A DNA stretch of 45,103 bases, from NCBI GenBank assembly GCA_025457665.1, contig JALOTY010000024.1, forward strand, positions 1 through 45,103. The letters run 5' to 3'. The notes beneath the pieces are model-generated. The model had not been told where the DNA came from and made no database searches. It saw only the letters and a list, made by a program, of their open reading frames with translations. The DNA comes from Akkermansiaceae bacterium (GTDB lineage Bacteria > Verrucomicrobiota > Verrucomicrobiia > Verrucomicrobiales > Akkermansiaceae). Shown here piece after piece: positions 1 to 8,489 of the stretch (the first letter of the stretch is position 1; each line of letters opens with the position of its first letter). The position numbers were made by a program, and so were the translations under genes.

Positions 1-1
1 C

Positions 2-182
2 CGGATCACGCCCTTCGCCGATGTGGTGAAGTTCCGCCGGAGCATGAAATGGCGCGGCAATCGGATCGAGCTGGTGGACTACGAAAAGGCGGATCACACC
101 TTCTTCAATTTCAATGTTTCCGAGTTCTACTACGATCTGACCATCCGTGCTGCCGGCGGATGCCTGCGCCGGACTGGAATAA
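2..182 (+). CDS. alpha/beta hydrolase (dienelactone hydrolase / acetyl esterase-like), C-terminal fragment
   Basis: Only the last part of this gene lies in the window; the 5' end is cut. The frame beginning at base 2 reads an alpha/beta-hydrolase tail: a strand segment RIELVDYEKADHTFFNFN, where the His of ADHTFFN is the expected catalytic histidine of the Ser-Asp-His triad, followed by the usual final helix FYYDLTIRAA. The family normally ends about ten residues later with a helix of the type ADAFLxxLG. Here the frame instead continues to 364 with Pro/Ser/Arg-rich residues that do not look like protein. A one-base shift near 153-158 would give AADACAGLE and a stop at 180-182, a better family end, so a frameshift is possible. 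Substrate unknown. The family call is fairly safe; the exact 3' end is not. Confidence 0.55.
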
Positions 183-360
183 AGCCGTGTGGAAGGCTTG
201 CGCGAATGCCGATGAAGTCGATGGTGCGGGCACAATTCCTGCTTGGCAGTTCCGAACCCCTGCCGTTTAGTCCCCCGCCCGATCCGAGGTTCGGCGAAAG
301 CCATCCAAGTTCCTCGGTTCGGAGCCCGTTGGGGCAGACATTTCCGAGATCACCGAGATC
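183..360. other. intergenic stretch before gltB
   Basis: No convincing gene, hairpin or Shine-Dalgarno sequence was seen here. If the upstream hydrolase frame is not shifted it stays open across this stretch and ends at 362-364, overlapping the gltB ATG as ATGA. The amino-acid composition argues that this extension is not real protein. Confidence 0.4.
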
Positions 361-3300
361 ATGAATCCCTTCCACCACAGCTCCACCCCGCTTGTTTCCG
401 GATCCCTTCACAGTCTCCGCAATGAGCGGGACAACTGCGGGATGGGCGCGATCGCCAACCTTCACGGCAAGCGCAGCTACGACACCATCGACTTCGCCCT
501 TTGCTCCGTCTGCAACATGACCCACCGCGGCGCGGTCGATGCCGACATGAAGACCGGCGATGGCTCGGGAATCCTGTCCCAGATCCCCTTCCCGATTTTC
601 CGCAAGGCCGCAGCGGCACTGGGCGCTACGGATGTGAAGGACGAGGAAATCGCGGTGGGTGTGTTCTTCTTTCCAGCAAGCGATGCCGCAGCCACGGCGA
701 ACATCCGCCGTCTCGCCGAGGAAACGATCGCAAAACGGGGAATCGCGAAAATCGGTTGGCGCGTCGTGCCAGTGGATGTCGATGCCCTTGGCGTTCTCGC
801 CCGTTCAACCCAGCCGCACATCGAGCATCTGCTCATGCGTCGGCCCGCCGGCTGGACCCCCGAGCACTTCGAACGCCAGCTCTTCCTCTGCCGGAGGACC
901 ATCGAACTCGCCACGCGCGAGGTGCCGGACTTCTACATGCCGTCCTTCTCGGGTCGATTGATCTCCTACAAGGCCCTTGCCATGCCTGCCGCGCTGCGGG
1001 CCTTTTACAAGGACCTCCAGGATTCGGATTTCGAGTCGGCCATCTCTCTCTATCACCAGCGTTTCTCGACGAATACCTTCCCCGCTTGGCCGCTGGGTCA
1101 ACCCTTCCGGATGATGTGCCACAACGGCGAAATCAACACCGTGGAGGGAAATCGCAACTGGCTATCGAGCCGTGAAGACTATTTCGAATCGGAAATCTGG
1201 GGCGAGGACATCGAGTTGCTGAAAAACCTCGTGCGCGAAGGCGAGTCGGACTCCGCCTCGCTCGACCACGCGCTGGAAGTCCTGGTGCTCTCCGGTCGCT
1301 CGCTCGAACATGCGATGTGCATGCTGGTGCCTCCGGCTTACCGGAATGATGAGGACATTTCCGATGACCTCCGCGCCTTCTATCAGTACATCCGTTCCTA
1401 TTCGGAGCCATGGGATGGTCCGGCCGGATTGGTTTACACCGATGGGGTGAAACTCTGCGCTTCGCTCGACCGCAACGGCCTGCGGCCATCGCGATACAAA
1501 ATCACCGAAGACGGCGTCGTTTACATCGGCTCCGAAGCCGGTGCCGTGGTGCTCGATGATTCGAAAGTCATCCGCAAGGGCCGCCTTGGCCCGGGGCAGA
1601 TGCTTTCGATCGATACTTCCTCCGGCACGGTGCTCAATGATCGCGAGATCAAGGAAGCCTTGGCCCGCCAGAAACCCTATCGCCAGTGGATCGACCAAAA
1701 CCGCCTGGAACTCCGCCGCTTCGTTTCGCCGGACGCCCACGTGCCGGATGTGGATTTCGAAGCGCTTGAGCTTTCGCGTCAACAGGTGACGCATGGCATT
1801 TCCGCCGAGGAGCTCGACATGGTGTTTCCGCCCATGATGAAGACCGCTCAGGAGGCGGTGTTCTCGATGGGTGACGACATCCCGCTCGCCGTGCTCTCCA
1901 CCTATCCGCGGCTGCTCTACACCTATTTCAAACAACGCTTCGCGCAGGTCACGAATCCGCCCATCGACCCCATCCGCGAATGGGCGGTGATGACGGTTGC
2001 CGCCGGTCTCGGTCCGGAGCGGAACTGGCTCGGCGAAACGCCCGAGCACTGCAAGATTGTCAATGTGGACGCAGCCATCGTCTACGACCATCAGGTCGAA
2101 CGGATGCGCGATCTCACCCCCGAGGGATTCCCATCCAAGACCCTCGATATCACGTGGCCCGCCGATGCGGGAAATGCCGGTCTGCGTGCCCGCCTCGATG
2201 AGCTTTGTGCAGAGGCGGAGGCGGCCATCGATCAAGGCTGCCACATCCTCATCCTCACCGACCGCGCCACTTCGGCGACCCGCGTGCCCATCCCATCGAT
2301 GCTGGCCACCGGCACCGTCCATCACCATCTCATCCGCGCCCGCAAGCGTCTCCGTTGTTCGATCGTGCTGGAGTCCGGCGAAGTTCGCGACACCCACCAG
2401 GTGGCCTGCGTGTTCAGCGTCGGTGCCACGATCGTTTGCCCCTATCTCGGCTTCGCCACGGTGCGCCAATTGGCCGCCAAGGAAAAACCGGGCGACAACG
2501 GCCATGCCGAGAAGTCGATGGAAAATTATCGCAAGGCTCTGGAAAAGGGCCTGCTGAAAATCATGTCGAAGATGGGCATCTCCGTGCTCAATTCCTATCA
2601 GGGTGCCCAGGTGCTTGAGGCCATCGGCATCGGTGACGAAGTGATCGATTTCTCCTTCACCGGTATGCACTCGAAGATTGGCGGCATCGGTTACGAGGAA
2701 ATCGCGGCAGAGTCCTTGATCCGTCATCAGGCGGCCTACACCACCGAAGTCGCTCCGGGACAAACGCTGGATCTGGGCGATCCGGGATACAACCGTTTCC
2801 GCAAATCCGGCGAGCGCCATGCGCTGACCACGGAGGTCATCAAGAATTTCCACACCTACGTGAAGAGCGGCAAGGCCGAGGACTACGAAGGATACGTGAA
2901 GGCATCCTTGGAAAACCATCCGATGGCCATCAAGGATCTCTTCGAGTTCGTGCCTGCAGCCAGCGGACCGGTGCCGCTCGATGAAGTGGAACCGATCGAA
3001 TCGATCCGCCGCCGTTTCACCACAGCGGCCATGTCCCTCGGCGCGCTTTCGCCCGAGGCGCATGAAACCTTGGCGATTGCCATGAACCGCATTGGTGCGA
3101 AGTCCGATTCCGGTGAAGGTGGCGAAGACTCCAAGCGCTATACGCCCTATCCGAACGGCGACAATGCCCGCTCGTGGATCAAGCAGATCGCATCCGGTCG
3201 TTTCGGGGTTTCCGCCCACTATCTGGTGAATGCCGATGAGCTGGAAATCAAGATGGCTCAGGGCGCAAAGCCCGGAGAAGGCGGTCAATTGCCAGGCCAC

Positions 3301-5034
3301 AAGGTCAATGCCCTCATCGCCCGCCTGCGCAATACCCAGCCCGGCGTGCAGTTGATTTCCCCCCCGCCCCACCACGATATTTATAGTATCGAGGACCTTG
3401 CTCAGTTGATTCACGATCTCAAGGAGGTGAATCCCCGCGCCCGAGTGACGGTCAAACTTGTCGCGGAAACCGGCGTGGGTACCGTCGCCGCCGGTGTTGC
3501 CAAGGCCAGCGCGGACACGGTTCTGATTTCCGGTCACGATGGTGGCACGGCGGCATCGCCGCTTTCCTCGACCAAACACGCGGGATCGCCATGGGAGCTC
3601 GGTCTGGCCGAGGCCCAACAGACGCTGCTCATCAACAATCTCCGCCAACGCGTGGTGCTCCGCACCGACGGCGGATTGAGGAATGGCCGCGATATCGTCA
3701 CCGCTGCGATTCTTGGCGCGGAAGAATACAACTTCGGCACCATCGCGATGATCGCCATGGGCTGCGTCTATGTCCGCAAGTGCCACTTGAACAATTGCCC
3801 GGTAGGCGTCGCGACGACCGACCCGAAATGGCGCGCGAAGTTCAAGGGGACTCCGGAAATGGTGGTCAACTTCCTCAACGGAGTCGCCCAGGAAGCCCGC
3901 GAAATCATGGCGAAACTCGGTGTTCGCACGCTTGATGAGTTGATCGGCCGTCCGACCTTCCTTCGTCAGCGCGAAGTCCCGGGTCACCCGAAGGCGAACT
4001 CGCTCGATCTCGGCCCGATCCTCAAGGACGTGGTTCCGGAGTTGGCGGCGATGAAGGGCCTCGACCCCGCCTCCATGCCGCGGACTTGCGCGGTGGTTCG
4101 GAACGATGGGATTTCCAAATCTTCACTCGATCTTCAAATCCTCGCCGACCTCAAGAAGGCCCTGGGGATCGATGGAGATGAGTCAGCCGATATCGCCGAG
4201 TATGGTGCCGCTTCCCACGATCCGAAAGTCGAGGAAGCCATCCGCCTGCTGCCGGACCGCGAACCGGTGGAACTCCGCTATTCGGTCGTCAACACCGACC
4301 GCAATATCGGCACCCGCCTCTCGGGCCGCATCGCGGAAATCCATGGGGATCGCGGATTCAACGGTCATACCGCCGTGACTCTCAAACTTGCCGGCAGTGC
4401 CGGACAATCGCTCGGCTGTTTCCTCGTTTCCGGAGTGCGCATCGATCTCACTGGCGAGGCCAATGACTATGTCGGCAAAGGCATGGCCGCAGGAGAAATC
4501 ATCGTTCGCCCGCCCGCAGGATCGAAGTTCGTCGCTGCGATGAATTCCATCGCCGGCAACACCTGTCTCTACGGCGCCACGGGCGGTCGTCTCTATCTGA
4601 ACGGTCGCGCCGGTGAACGTTTCGCCGTGCGGAATTCCGGCGCCACCGCGGTGGTCGAAGGCGTGGGTGACCACGGCTGCGAATACATGACGAATGGCAC
4701 CGTGGCCGTGCTCGGCAAGACCGGGAAAAACTTCGGGGCCGGCATGTCCGGTGGCACAGCCTACGTCTATGATGTGGACAATCGATTCTACTCCCGCGTG
4801 AACCCGGAGATGGTCGTGGCCCTGCCCATCAAGCGTCCGTCGGACATCCAGCAACTGCGGGAGCTGATCGAAGCCCACGTGGCCGCCACGGGCAGTCCGC
4901 ATGGCAAGGCACTGTTGGCCGATTGGGAGGAAAGCGTCCGGAAGTTCGTTCGGGTCATCGCCAAAGAGCGCGCCGCGCTCGAAGCGGCCGAGGAAAAACA
5001 CGAGGCCGCCTCCCAGCCTGCCAACAATCGCTGA
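361..5034 (+). CDS. gltB: glutamate synthase large subunit (GOGAT alpha)
   Basis: This cytoplasmic enzyme makes two glutamates from glutamine and 2-oxoglutarate, using an N-terminal glutaminase and a C-terminal FMN/Fe-S synthase. The 1557 residues are typical for the large subunit. The class II amidotransferase domain starts at DNCGMGAIA; Cys26 is the expected nucleophile and would be exposed by removing a 25-residue propeptide. The FMN synthase domain lies at about 850-1220 (for example GAKSDSGEGGED, KPGEGGQLPGHKV). The 3Fe-4S cysteines are Cys1135, Cys1141 and Cys1146 in MGCVYVRKCHLNNCPVG. A gxGxG-repeat C-terminal domain follows (about 1270-1480). The start at 361 leaves a propeptide of normal size; no Shine-Dalgarno is visible. 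No small subunit gltD is in the window, so NAD(P)H versus ferredoxin dependence cannot be decided here. Confidence 0.96.
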   Translation: MNPFHHSSTPLVSGSLHSLRNERDNCGMGAIANLHGKRSYDTIDFALCSVCNMTHRGAVDADMKTGDGSGILSQIPFPIFRKAAAALGATDVKDEEIAVGVFFFPASDAAATANIRRLAEETIAKRGIAKIGWRVVPVDVDALGVLARSTQPHIEHLLMRRPAGWTPEHFERQLFLCRRTIELATREVPDFYMPSFSGRLISYKALAMPAALRAFYKDLQDSDFESAISLYHQRFSTNTFPAWPLGQPFRMMCHNGEINTVEGNRNWLSSREDYFESEIWGEDIELLKNLVREGESDSASLDHALEVLVLSGRSLEHAMCMLVPPAYRNDEDISDDLRAFYQYIRSYSEPWDGPAGLVYTDGVKLCASLDRNGLRPSRYKITEDGVVYIGSEAGAVVLDDSKVIRKGRLGPGQMLSIDTSSGTVLNDREIKEALARQKPYRQWIDQNRLELRRFVSPDAHVPDVDFEALELSRQQVTHGISAEELDMVFPPMMKTAQEAVFSMGDDIPLAVLSTYPRLLYTYFKQRFAQVTNPPIDPIREWAVMTVAAGLGPERNWLGETPEHCKIVNVDAAIVYDHQVERMRDLTPEGFPSKTLDITWPADAGNAGLRARLDELCAEAEAAIDQGCHILILTDRATSATRVPIPSMLATGTVHHHLIRARKRLRCSIVLESGEVRDTHQVACVFSVGATIVCPYLGFATVRQLAAKEKPGDNGHAEKSMENYRKALEKGLLKIMSKMGISVLNSYQGAQVLEAIGIGDEVIDFSFTGMHSKIGGIGYEEIAAESLIRHQAAYTTEVAPGQTLDLGDPGYNRFRKSGERHALTTEVIKNFHTYVKSGKAEDYEGYVKASLENHPMAIKDLFEFVPAASGPVPLDEVEPIESIRRRFTTAAMSLGALSPEAHETLAIAMNRIGAKSDSGEGGEDSKRYTPYPNGDNARSWIKQIASGRFGVSAHYLVNADELEIKMAQGAKPGEGGQLPGHKVNALIARLRNTQPGVQLISPPPHHDIYSIEDLAQLIHDLKEVNPRARVTVKLVAETGVGTVAAGVAKASADTVLISGHDGGTAASPLSSTKHAGSPWELGLAEAQQTLLINNLRQRVVLRTDGGLRNGRDIVTAAILGAEEYNFGTIAMIAMGCVYVRKCHLNNCPVGVATTDPKWRAKFKGTPEMVVNFLNGVAQEAREIMAKLGVRTLDELIGRPTFLRQREVPGHPKANSLDLGPILKDVVPELAAMKGLDPASMPRTCAVVRNDGISKSSLDLQILADLKKALGIDGDESADIAEYGAASHDPKVEEAIRLLPDREPVELRYSVVNTDRNIGTRLSGRIAEIHGDRGFNGHTAVTLKLAGSAGQSLGCFLVSGVRIDLTGEANDYVGKGMAAGEIIVRPPAGSKFVAAMNSIAGNTCLYGATGGRLYLNGRAGERFAVRNSGATAVVEGVGDHGCEYMTNGTVAVLGKTGKNFGAGMSGGTAYVYDVDNRFYSRVNPEMVVALPIKRPSDIQQLRELIEAHVAATGSPHGKALLADWEESVRKFVRVIAKERAALEAAEEKHEAASQPANNR

Positions 5035-5043
5035 AGTCCCCTC

Positions 5044-5835
5044 TTATCGGGCCAGGTCGCTGATCATTCCGACCAGCGACCGGGTCACCGGCACCAGGTC
5101 GTCCCCCGCAGGCGGCCCGGTGGGGATGATGCCGAATTCGACAAACTCCGGCAGCTCCGTGGTGCTCTCCCCCACGGGTTGGATCAGTTGGAAACCGGGA
5201 TCCTTGCGCGGTCCGGCGACCAATTCGACCTCATGACCCGAGGCACTCGTGATCCAGATCGCGACATCGGATGATGGGATCCATGAGGCCATCCTTTTCA
5301 GGAGGTCGGCATCTTTCCGATGCGGCACGAAAAGGAAGCGGACTGGCCTGCCGAGAGGTTTTCCCGCCACTGCGGCCGCCACCGCCATGGTGCTGACGAC
5401 CCCGCTCGGGTCTTCATGGCCCGGCAATTCATCGTAAGGGCAAATCACCCACAGCGCGGGGCGTTCATCTCCCCTCACCACCACTTGGAGGGCCGGCCAT
5501 TCCCCGCCCTCCGCCGCCACGCCTTGCAGGCGACGGACTTCGTATCCGGCGTTCGATGGCCCCAACGTGCCCTCAATCATCGCCGCCATCCGGGTCAAAC
5601 CAAGACGCTGCCTCTCATCCCCCACCCCGCGCGGCGTCGCGAAGGCGCGAACCTTCTTCAGGTCGCCCGCCAGCAATTCACCATCCACCTCCTGCGCAAA
5701 CTTCGCCCCTTCAATACCCCGGGAATGCTCGCGGTTCCAAGCCCACCAGCCAAAAAGGGTCGATCCCACCAACCAGGCGGGAATCCCCACGAGGATGATC
5801 GCCACCCAGCGCTTCGACATCCGATGTTCACTCAC
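5044..5835 (-). CDS. membrane-anchored M28-peptidase-like protein, metal site apparently degenerate
   Basis: A 263-residue protein with one N-terminal membrane segment (about residues 10-32) and an outward-facing domain. Residues 80-172 follow the start of an M28 aminopeptidase: a segment like the family's IEGTLGP...GYEVRRL, then ALWVICPYDELPGHEDPSGV, then VRFLFVPH. In active M28 enzymes the second block reads GAHxDS...DNASG with a zinc-binding His and Asp. Here the His position is Pro133/Tyr134, while Asp135 and Asp142 remain. The rest is short for an M28 domain. I infer a non-catalytic relative or a highly divergent enzyme; the family link is by motif only. It converges on gltB with 9 bases between them. 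The start could also be Met6 (5820). Confidence 0.6.
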   Translation of the reverse strand: MSEHRMSKRWVAIILVGIPAWLVGSTLFGWWAWNREHSRGIEGAKFAQEVDGELLAGDLKKVRAFATPRGVGDERQRLGLTRMAAMIEGTLGPSNAGYEVRRLQGVAAEGGEWPALQVVVRGDERPALWVICPYDELPGHEDPSGVVSTMAVAAAVAGKPLGRPVRFLFVPHRKDADLLKRMASWIPSSDVAIWITSASGHEVELVAGPRKDPGFQLIQPVGESTTELPEFVEFGIIPTGPPAGDDLVPVTRSLVGMISDLAR

Positions 5836-5968
5836 GCCCCTCCCATCGTCCCGCCCTCAGCCCACCGCAAGACCCGAATCGATCTTTTTTGCAAAGGATT
5901 TCTCCTCTATGATGATTTATCAACTTTTCTATTTTGACAACTCAAAGTCATGCTCTTAGTTCGGGGTC
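5836..5968. promoter_or_regulatory. AT-rich divergent promoter region upstream of the metal-transport operon
   Basis: This stretch separates the minus-strand M28-like gene from the metal operon. Bases about 5880-5945 are far richer in A/T than the surroundings and contain a TTGACA hexamer at 5934-5939 and TATGAT at 5908-5913. The two are not arranged as one ideal promoter. A metal-responsive operator (Zur, Fur or MntR type) would be expected here, but I found no clear long palindrome. Confidence 0.35.
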
Positions 5969-6934
5969 ATGAAACTTCTCAGCTGGATTTCAGCCACGCT
6001 GGTTCTGGCCCTCACGTCTTGCGATCGCGGCGCGGATCCATCGACCGATGGAACTTTCCGGGTTGTGGCCACCACTTCGATGATTGCCGACGTCGCCCGT
6101 CAGATCGCCGGACCGGATGCCGAAGTTACTGCCCTGATGGGCGAAGGTGTGGATCCCCACCTCTATCAACCCCTCCGCGGCGACATCGCCCAACTCCAAG
6201 CTGCGGACCTCATCCTCTACAACGGCGTTCTGTTAGAGGGAAAAATGACCGGTACCATCGAACGGTTTGCCAAGGGCGGCACCCGCACGCTGGCGGTGGC
6301 GGAAATGCCGGGGCTGATCGATGAAGCCGAAGGAAAACACGATCCTCACGTGTGGATGGACGTGAAGCTCTGGGCCCAGGCAGCCGGGCGGATCTGCGAC
6401 GCCTTGTGCGATGCCGATCCGGAAAACGCCGCGGCCTATCGCCAGCGGCATGAGGCCTATGCGGCGGAGTTGGCGGAACTCGATGATCGGGTGCGGCAGG
6501 CCATCGCGACCATTCCGGAAGACCGCCGGGTTCTCGTCACCGCTCACGATGCCTTCGGTTACTTTTCCCGTGCCTATGGGATCGAGGTTCGGGGGATTCA
6601 AGGGATCAGCACGGAATCCGAAGCGGGCCTCAAGGATCTCGAAGCGCTGATTCAGGTGCTTGTGGAACGAAGGATCCCCGCCGTTTTCGTGGAAAGCTCG
6701 ATTCCGCGAAAGTCGGTGGAGGCCCTCGTCGAGGGTGCGCGGGCGAAGGGCCATGAAGTGAAAATCGGCGGTGTGCTTTTTTCCGACTCCATGGGCCGCG
6801 CCGGAAGCTATGAAGGCACCTACATTGGCATGATCGATCACAACGTGACCTCACTCACCCAGGCCTTGGGCGGATCGGTTTCCCCCGGAGGACTTTTCGG
6901 AAAACTTCCAACCACCCACGACACAGCACCATGA
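5969..6934 (+). CDS. troA: zinc/manganese ABC transporter substrate-binding lipoprotein, TroA-like
   Basis: A 321-residue periplasmic metal-binding lipoprotein of the cluster A-I family. The signal peptide ends in the lipobox LTSC with Cys18 as the lipidated residue. The predicted metal ligands are His64 (in GVDPHLY), His127 (KHDPHVW), His193 (TAHDAFGYF) and Asp273 (LFSDSMG). Their spacing (63, 66, 80) nearly matches the His-His-His-Asp set of TroA (68, 133, 199, 279), so Zn or Mn is the likely cargo. A His-rich loop as in ZnuA is absent. The gene heads an operon whose cistrons mostly overlap as ATGA; its stop overlaps the next start at 6931. Metal choice is inference; the family is secure. 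Confidence 0.92.
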   Translation: MKLLSWISATLVLALTSCDRGADPSTDGTFRVVATTSMIADVARQIAGPDAEVTALMGEGVDPHLYQPLRGDIAQLQAADLILYNGVLLEGKMTGTIERFAKGGTRTLAVAEMPGLIDEAEGKHDPHVWMDVKLWAQAAGRICDALCDADPENAAAYRQRHEAYAAELAELDDRVRQAIATIPEDRRVLVTAHDAFGYFSRAYGIEVRGIQGISTESEAGLKDLEALIQVLVERRIPAVFVESSIPRKSVEALVEGARAKGHEVKIGGVLFSDSMGRAGSYEGTYIGMIDHNVTSLTQALGGSVSPGGLFGKLPTTHDTAP

Positions 6935-7707
6935 AACCTGCCCTCCTGCTTCTATCCGCTCTCGTTCTGCCCGCATCGGCCTTGCCGTGGATTGATCCTG
7001 TGCCGAGTGAATCCATGCGTGACCTCGCCGCGGATCGCCCCGACACCACCGAAAGCCCGATCACCGTGGATCGCGGGCACGTGCAACTCGAAGCGAGCCT
7101 CTACGATTGGAGCCGCGAAAGGAGCGATGACGTCCACACTTTCATGGCCATGAATCTCAAGGTGGGCATCGCCGAGGATACCGACCTCCAGTTCGTCTGG
7201 GATGCCTGGCAGATGGAAAACCTCGGGGGTCCGCTTCAGGATCGCTCGGGCTCCAGTGACCTGACCATCCGGCTGAAACAGAACCTCTGGGGAAACGATG
7301 GTGGAACGACTGCGTTTGCCGTATTTCCTTTTGTCACCATCCCCATCGGTGGCGGGATGGGCGGAGACGAATGGGAGGCGGGATTGATCCTGCCCTTTTC
7401 CATGGAGCTTACCGATCGCATCGGCCTAGGGCTGATGGCGGAGTTCGATTGGGTGGCGGACGGAGCGCGGGGCTACGACCTTGAGATCGTCCATTCCGCA
7501 GTACTGGGATTTGATCTCACCGACCGATGGGGATGTTTCACGGAATACGTCGGCGTGCTGAAGGAAGCCTCCTATGAAGCATCGGTCGCCGCCGGAGTGA
7601 CCTGCATGATTCATTCCAATCTCATGCTCGACGCCGGGCTGCGAGTGGGGCTGAATGATGCCGCTGAGGATTTCGGGCTCTTCACCGGCTGGACGATCCG
7701 CTACTGA
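6931..7707 (+). CDS. predicted outer-membrane beta-barrel protein in the metal operon
   Basis: A 258-residue protein with a signal peptide (cleavage near PASA-LPW). It then shows [22 protein letters not shown] and alternating amphipathic strands that end in Trp-Thr-Ile-Arg-Tyr. A C-terminal aromatic residue and this opening are typical of the 'transporter / MetA-pathway of phenol degradation' barrel family (PF13557 type). It overlaps troA by four bases (ATGA) and is followed two bases later by the transporter ATPase, so it is co-transcribed with a metal importer. The simplest inference is a channel or receptor that brings the metal across the outer membrane. A structural role is also possible. 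The sequence alone does not show a metal site. Confidence 0.65.
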   Translation: MKPALLLLSALVLPASALPWIDPVPSESMRDLAADRPDTTESPITVDRGHVQLEASLYDWSRERSDDVHTFMAMNLKVGIAEDTDLQFVWDAWQMENLGGPLQDRSGSSDLTIRLKQNLWGNDGGTTAFAVFPFVTIPIGGGMGGDEWEAGLILPFSMELTDRIGLGLMAEFDWVADGARGYDLEIVHSAVLGFDLTDRWGCFTEYVGVLKEASYEASVAAGVTCMIHSNLMLDAGLRVGLNDAAEDFGLFTGWTIRY

Positions 7708-7709
7708 AC

Positions 7710-8489
7710 ATGAATCACGAGCACCCCGCGCATTTCCCGCTGACCGTGCACGATCTGACGGTCGCCTATCAACGCAAGCCGGTGATCTGGGATGTGGAAT
7801 TGAACATTCCGGAAGGCAAGCTGGTAGGCATCGTTGGGCCGAATGGTGCGGGCAAATCGACGCTGATCAAAGCCTGCCTCGACCTCATCCCGCGGACCTC
7901 CGGTTGGGCGCGGATTTACGGCAAACCCTATCGCGAAAACCGTCATCTGGTCGGCTATGTGCCGCAGCGTGAGAGTGTCGATTGGGATTTCCCGGTGTCG
8001 GTCCTCGATGTCGCCGCCATGGGAACCTACCGTCGGCTCGGCTGGTTCAAGAGGATCGGCAAGACGGAAAGAATGCTGGCCATGGAGTGCTTGGAAAAGG
8101 TCGGCATCGGCCATCTCGCAGGTCGCCAGATCAGCCAGCTTTCCGGTGGCCAGCAGCAACGGGTCTTTCTCGCACGGGCGCTGGCACAGGAGGCCAAAGT
8201 GTATTTCATGGACGAACCTTTCGCCGCGGTGGATGCGGCGACGGAGCAGGCCATCGTCGCCTTGCTCAAAGAACTCCGGGATCTGGGGCGGACCTGCCTG
8301 GTCGTGCATCATGATTTGGCGACGGTGAGCAGCTATTTCGACTGGGTGATCATGCTCAACATGCGGGTGGTGGCGAGCGGGCCCACGGCCGAAGTATTCA
8401 CCGAGGAAAATCTCCGCAAGACCTATGGCGGGCGCTTGGAATTGCTTGATCATGCCGCGCACGCCCTCCGTGGTCCCGCTACGCCATGA
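7710..8489 (+). CDS. troB: metal ABC transporter ATP-binding protein
   Basis: A 259-residue cytoplasmic ATPase that powers the metal importer. Walker A is GPNGAGKST (residues 43-51). The ABC signature is [15 protein letters not shown], the Walker B segment [12 protein letters not shown] follows it, and the switch His is in LVVHHDL. Length and the segment [24 protein letters not shown] are typical of the Mn/Zn (TroB/MntB/ZnuC) branch. It starts two bases after the barrel gene and overlaps the first permease by four bases. The symbol follows the TroABCD layout of the operon; the ion is not proven. Confidence 0.93.
   Translation: MNHEHPAHFPLTVHDLTVAYQRKPVIWDVELNIPEGKLVGIVGPNGAGKSTLIKACLDLIPRTSGWARIYGKPYRENRHLVGYVPQRESVDWDFPVSVLDVAAMGTYRRLGWFKRIGKTERMLAMECLEKVGIGHLAGRQISQLSGGQQQRVFLARALAQEAKVYFMDEPFAAVDAATEQAIVALLKELRDLGRTCLVVHHDLATVSSYFDWVIMLNMRVVASGPTAEVFTEENLRKTYGGRLELLDHAAHALRGPATP

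Noticed and set aside
1162..3987. A 941-codon open frame on the minus strand inside gltB
   Set aside because: It is antisense to an unmistakable glutamate synthase and its translation shows no family motif; long antisense frames are expected in GC-rich genes with strong third-position bias.
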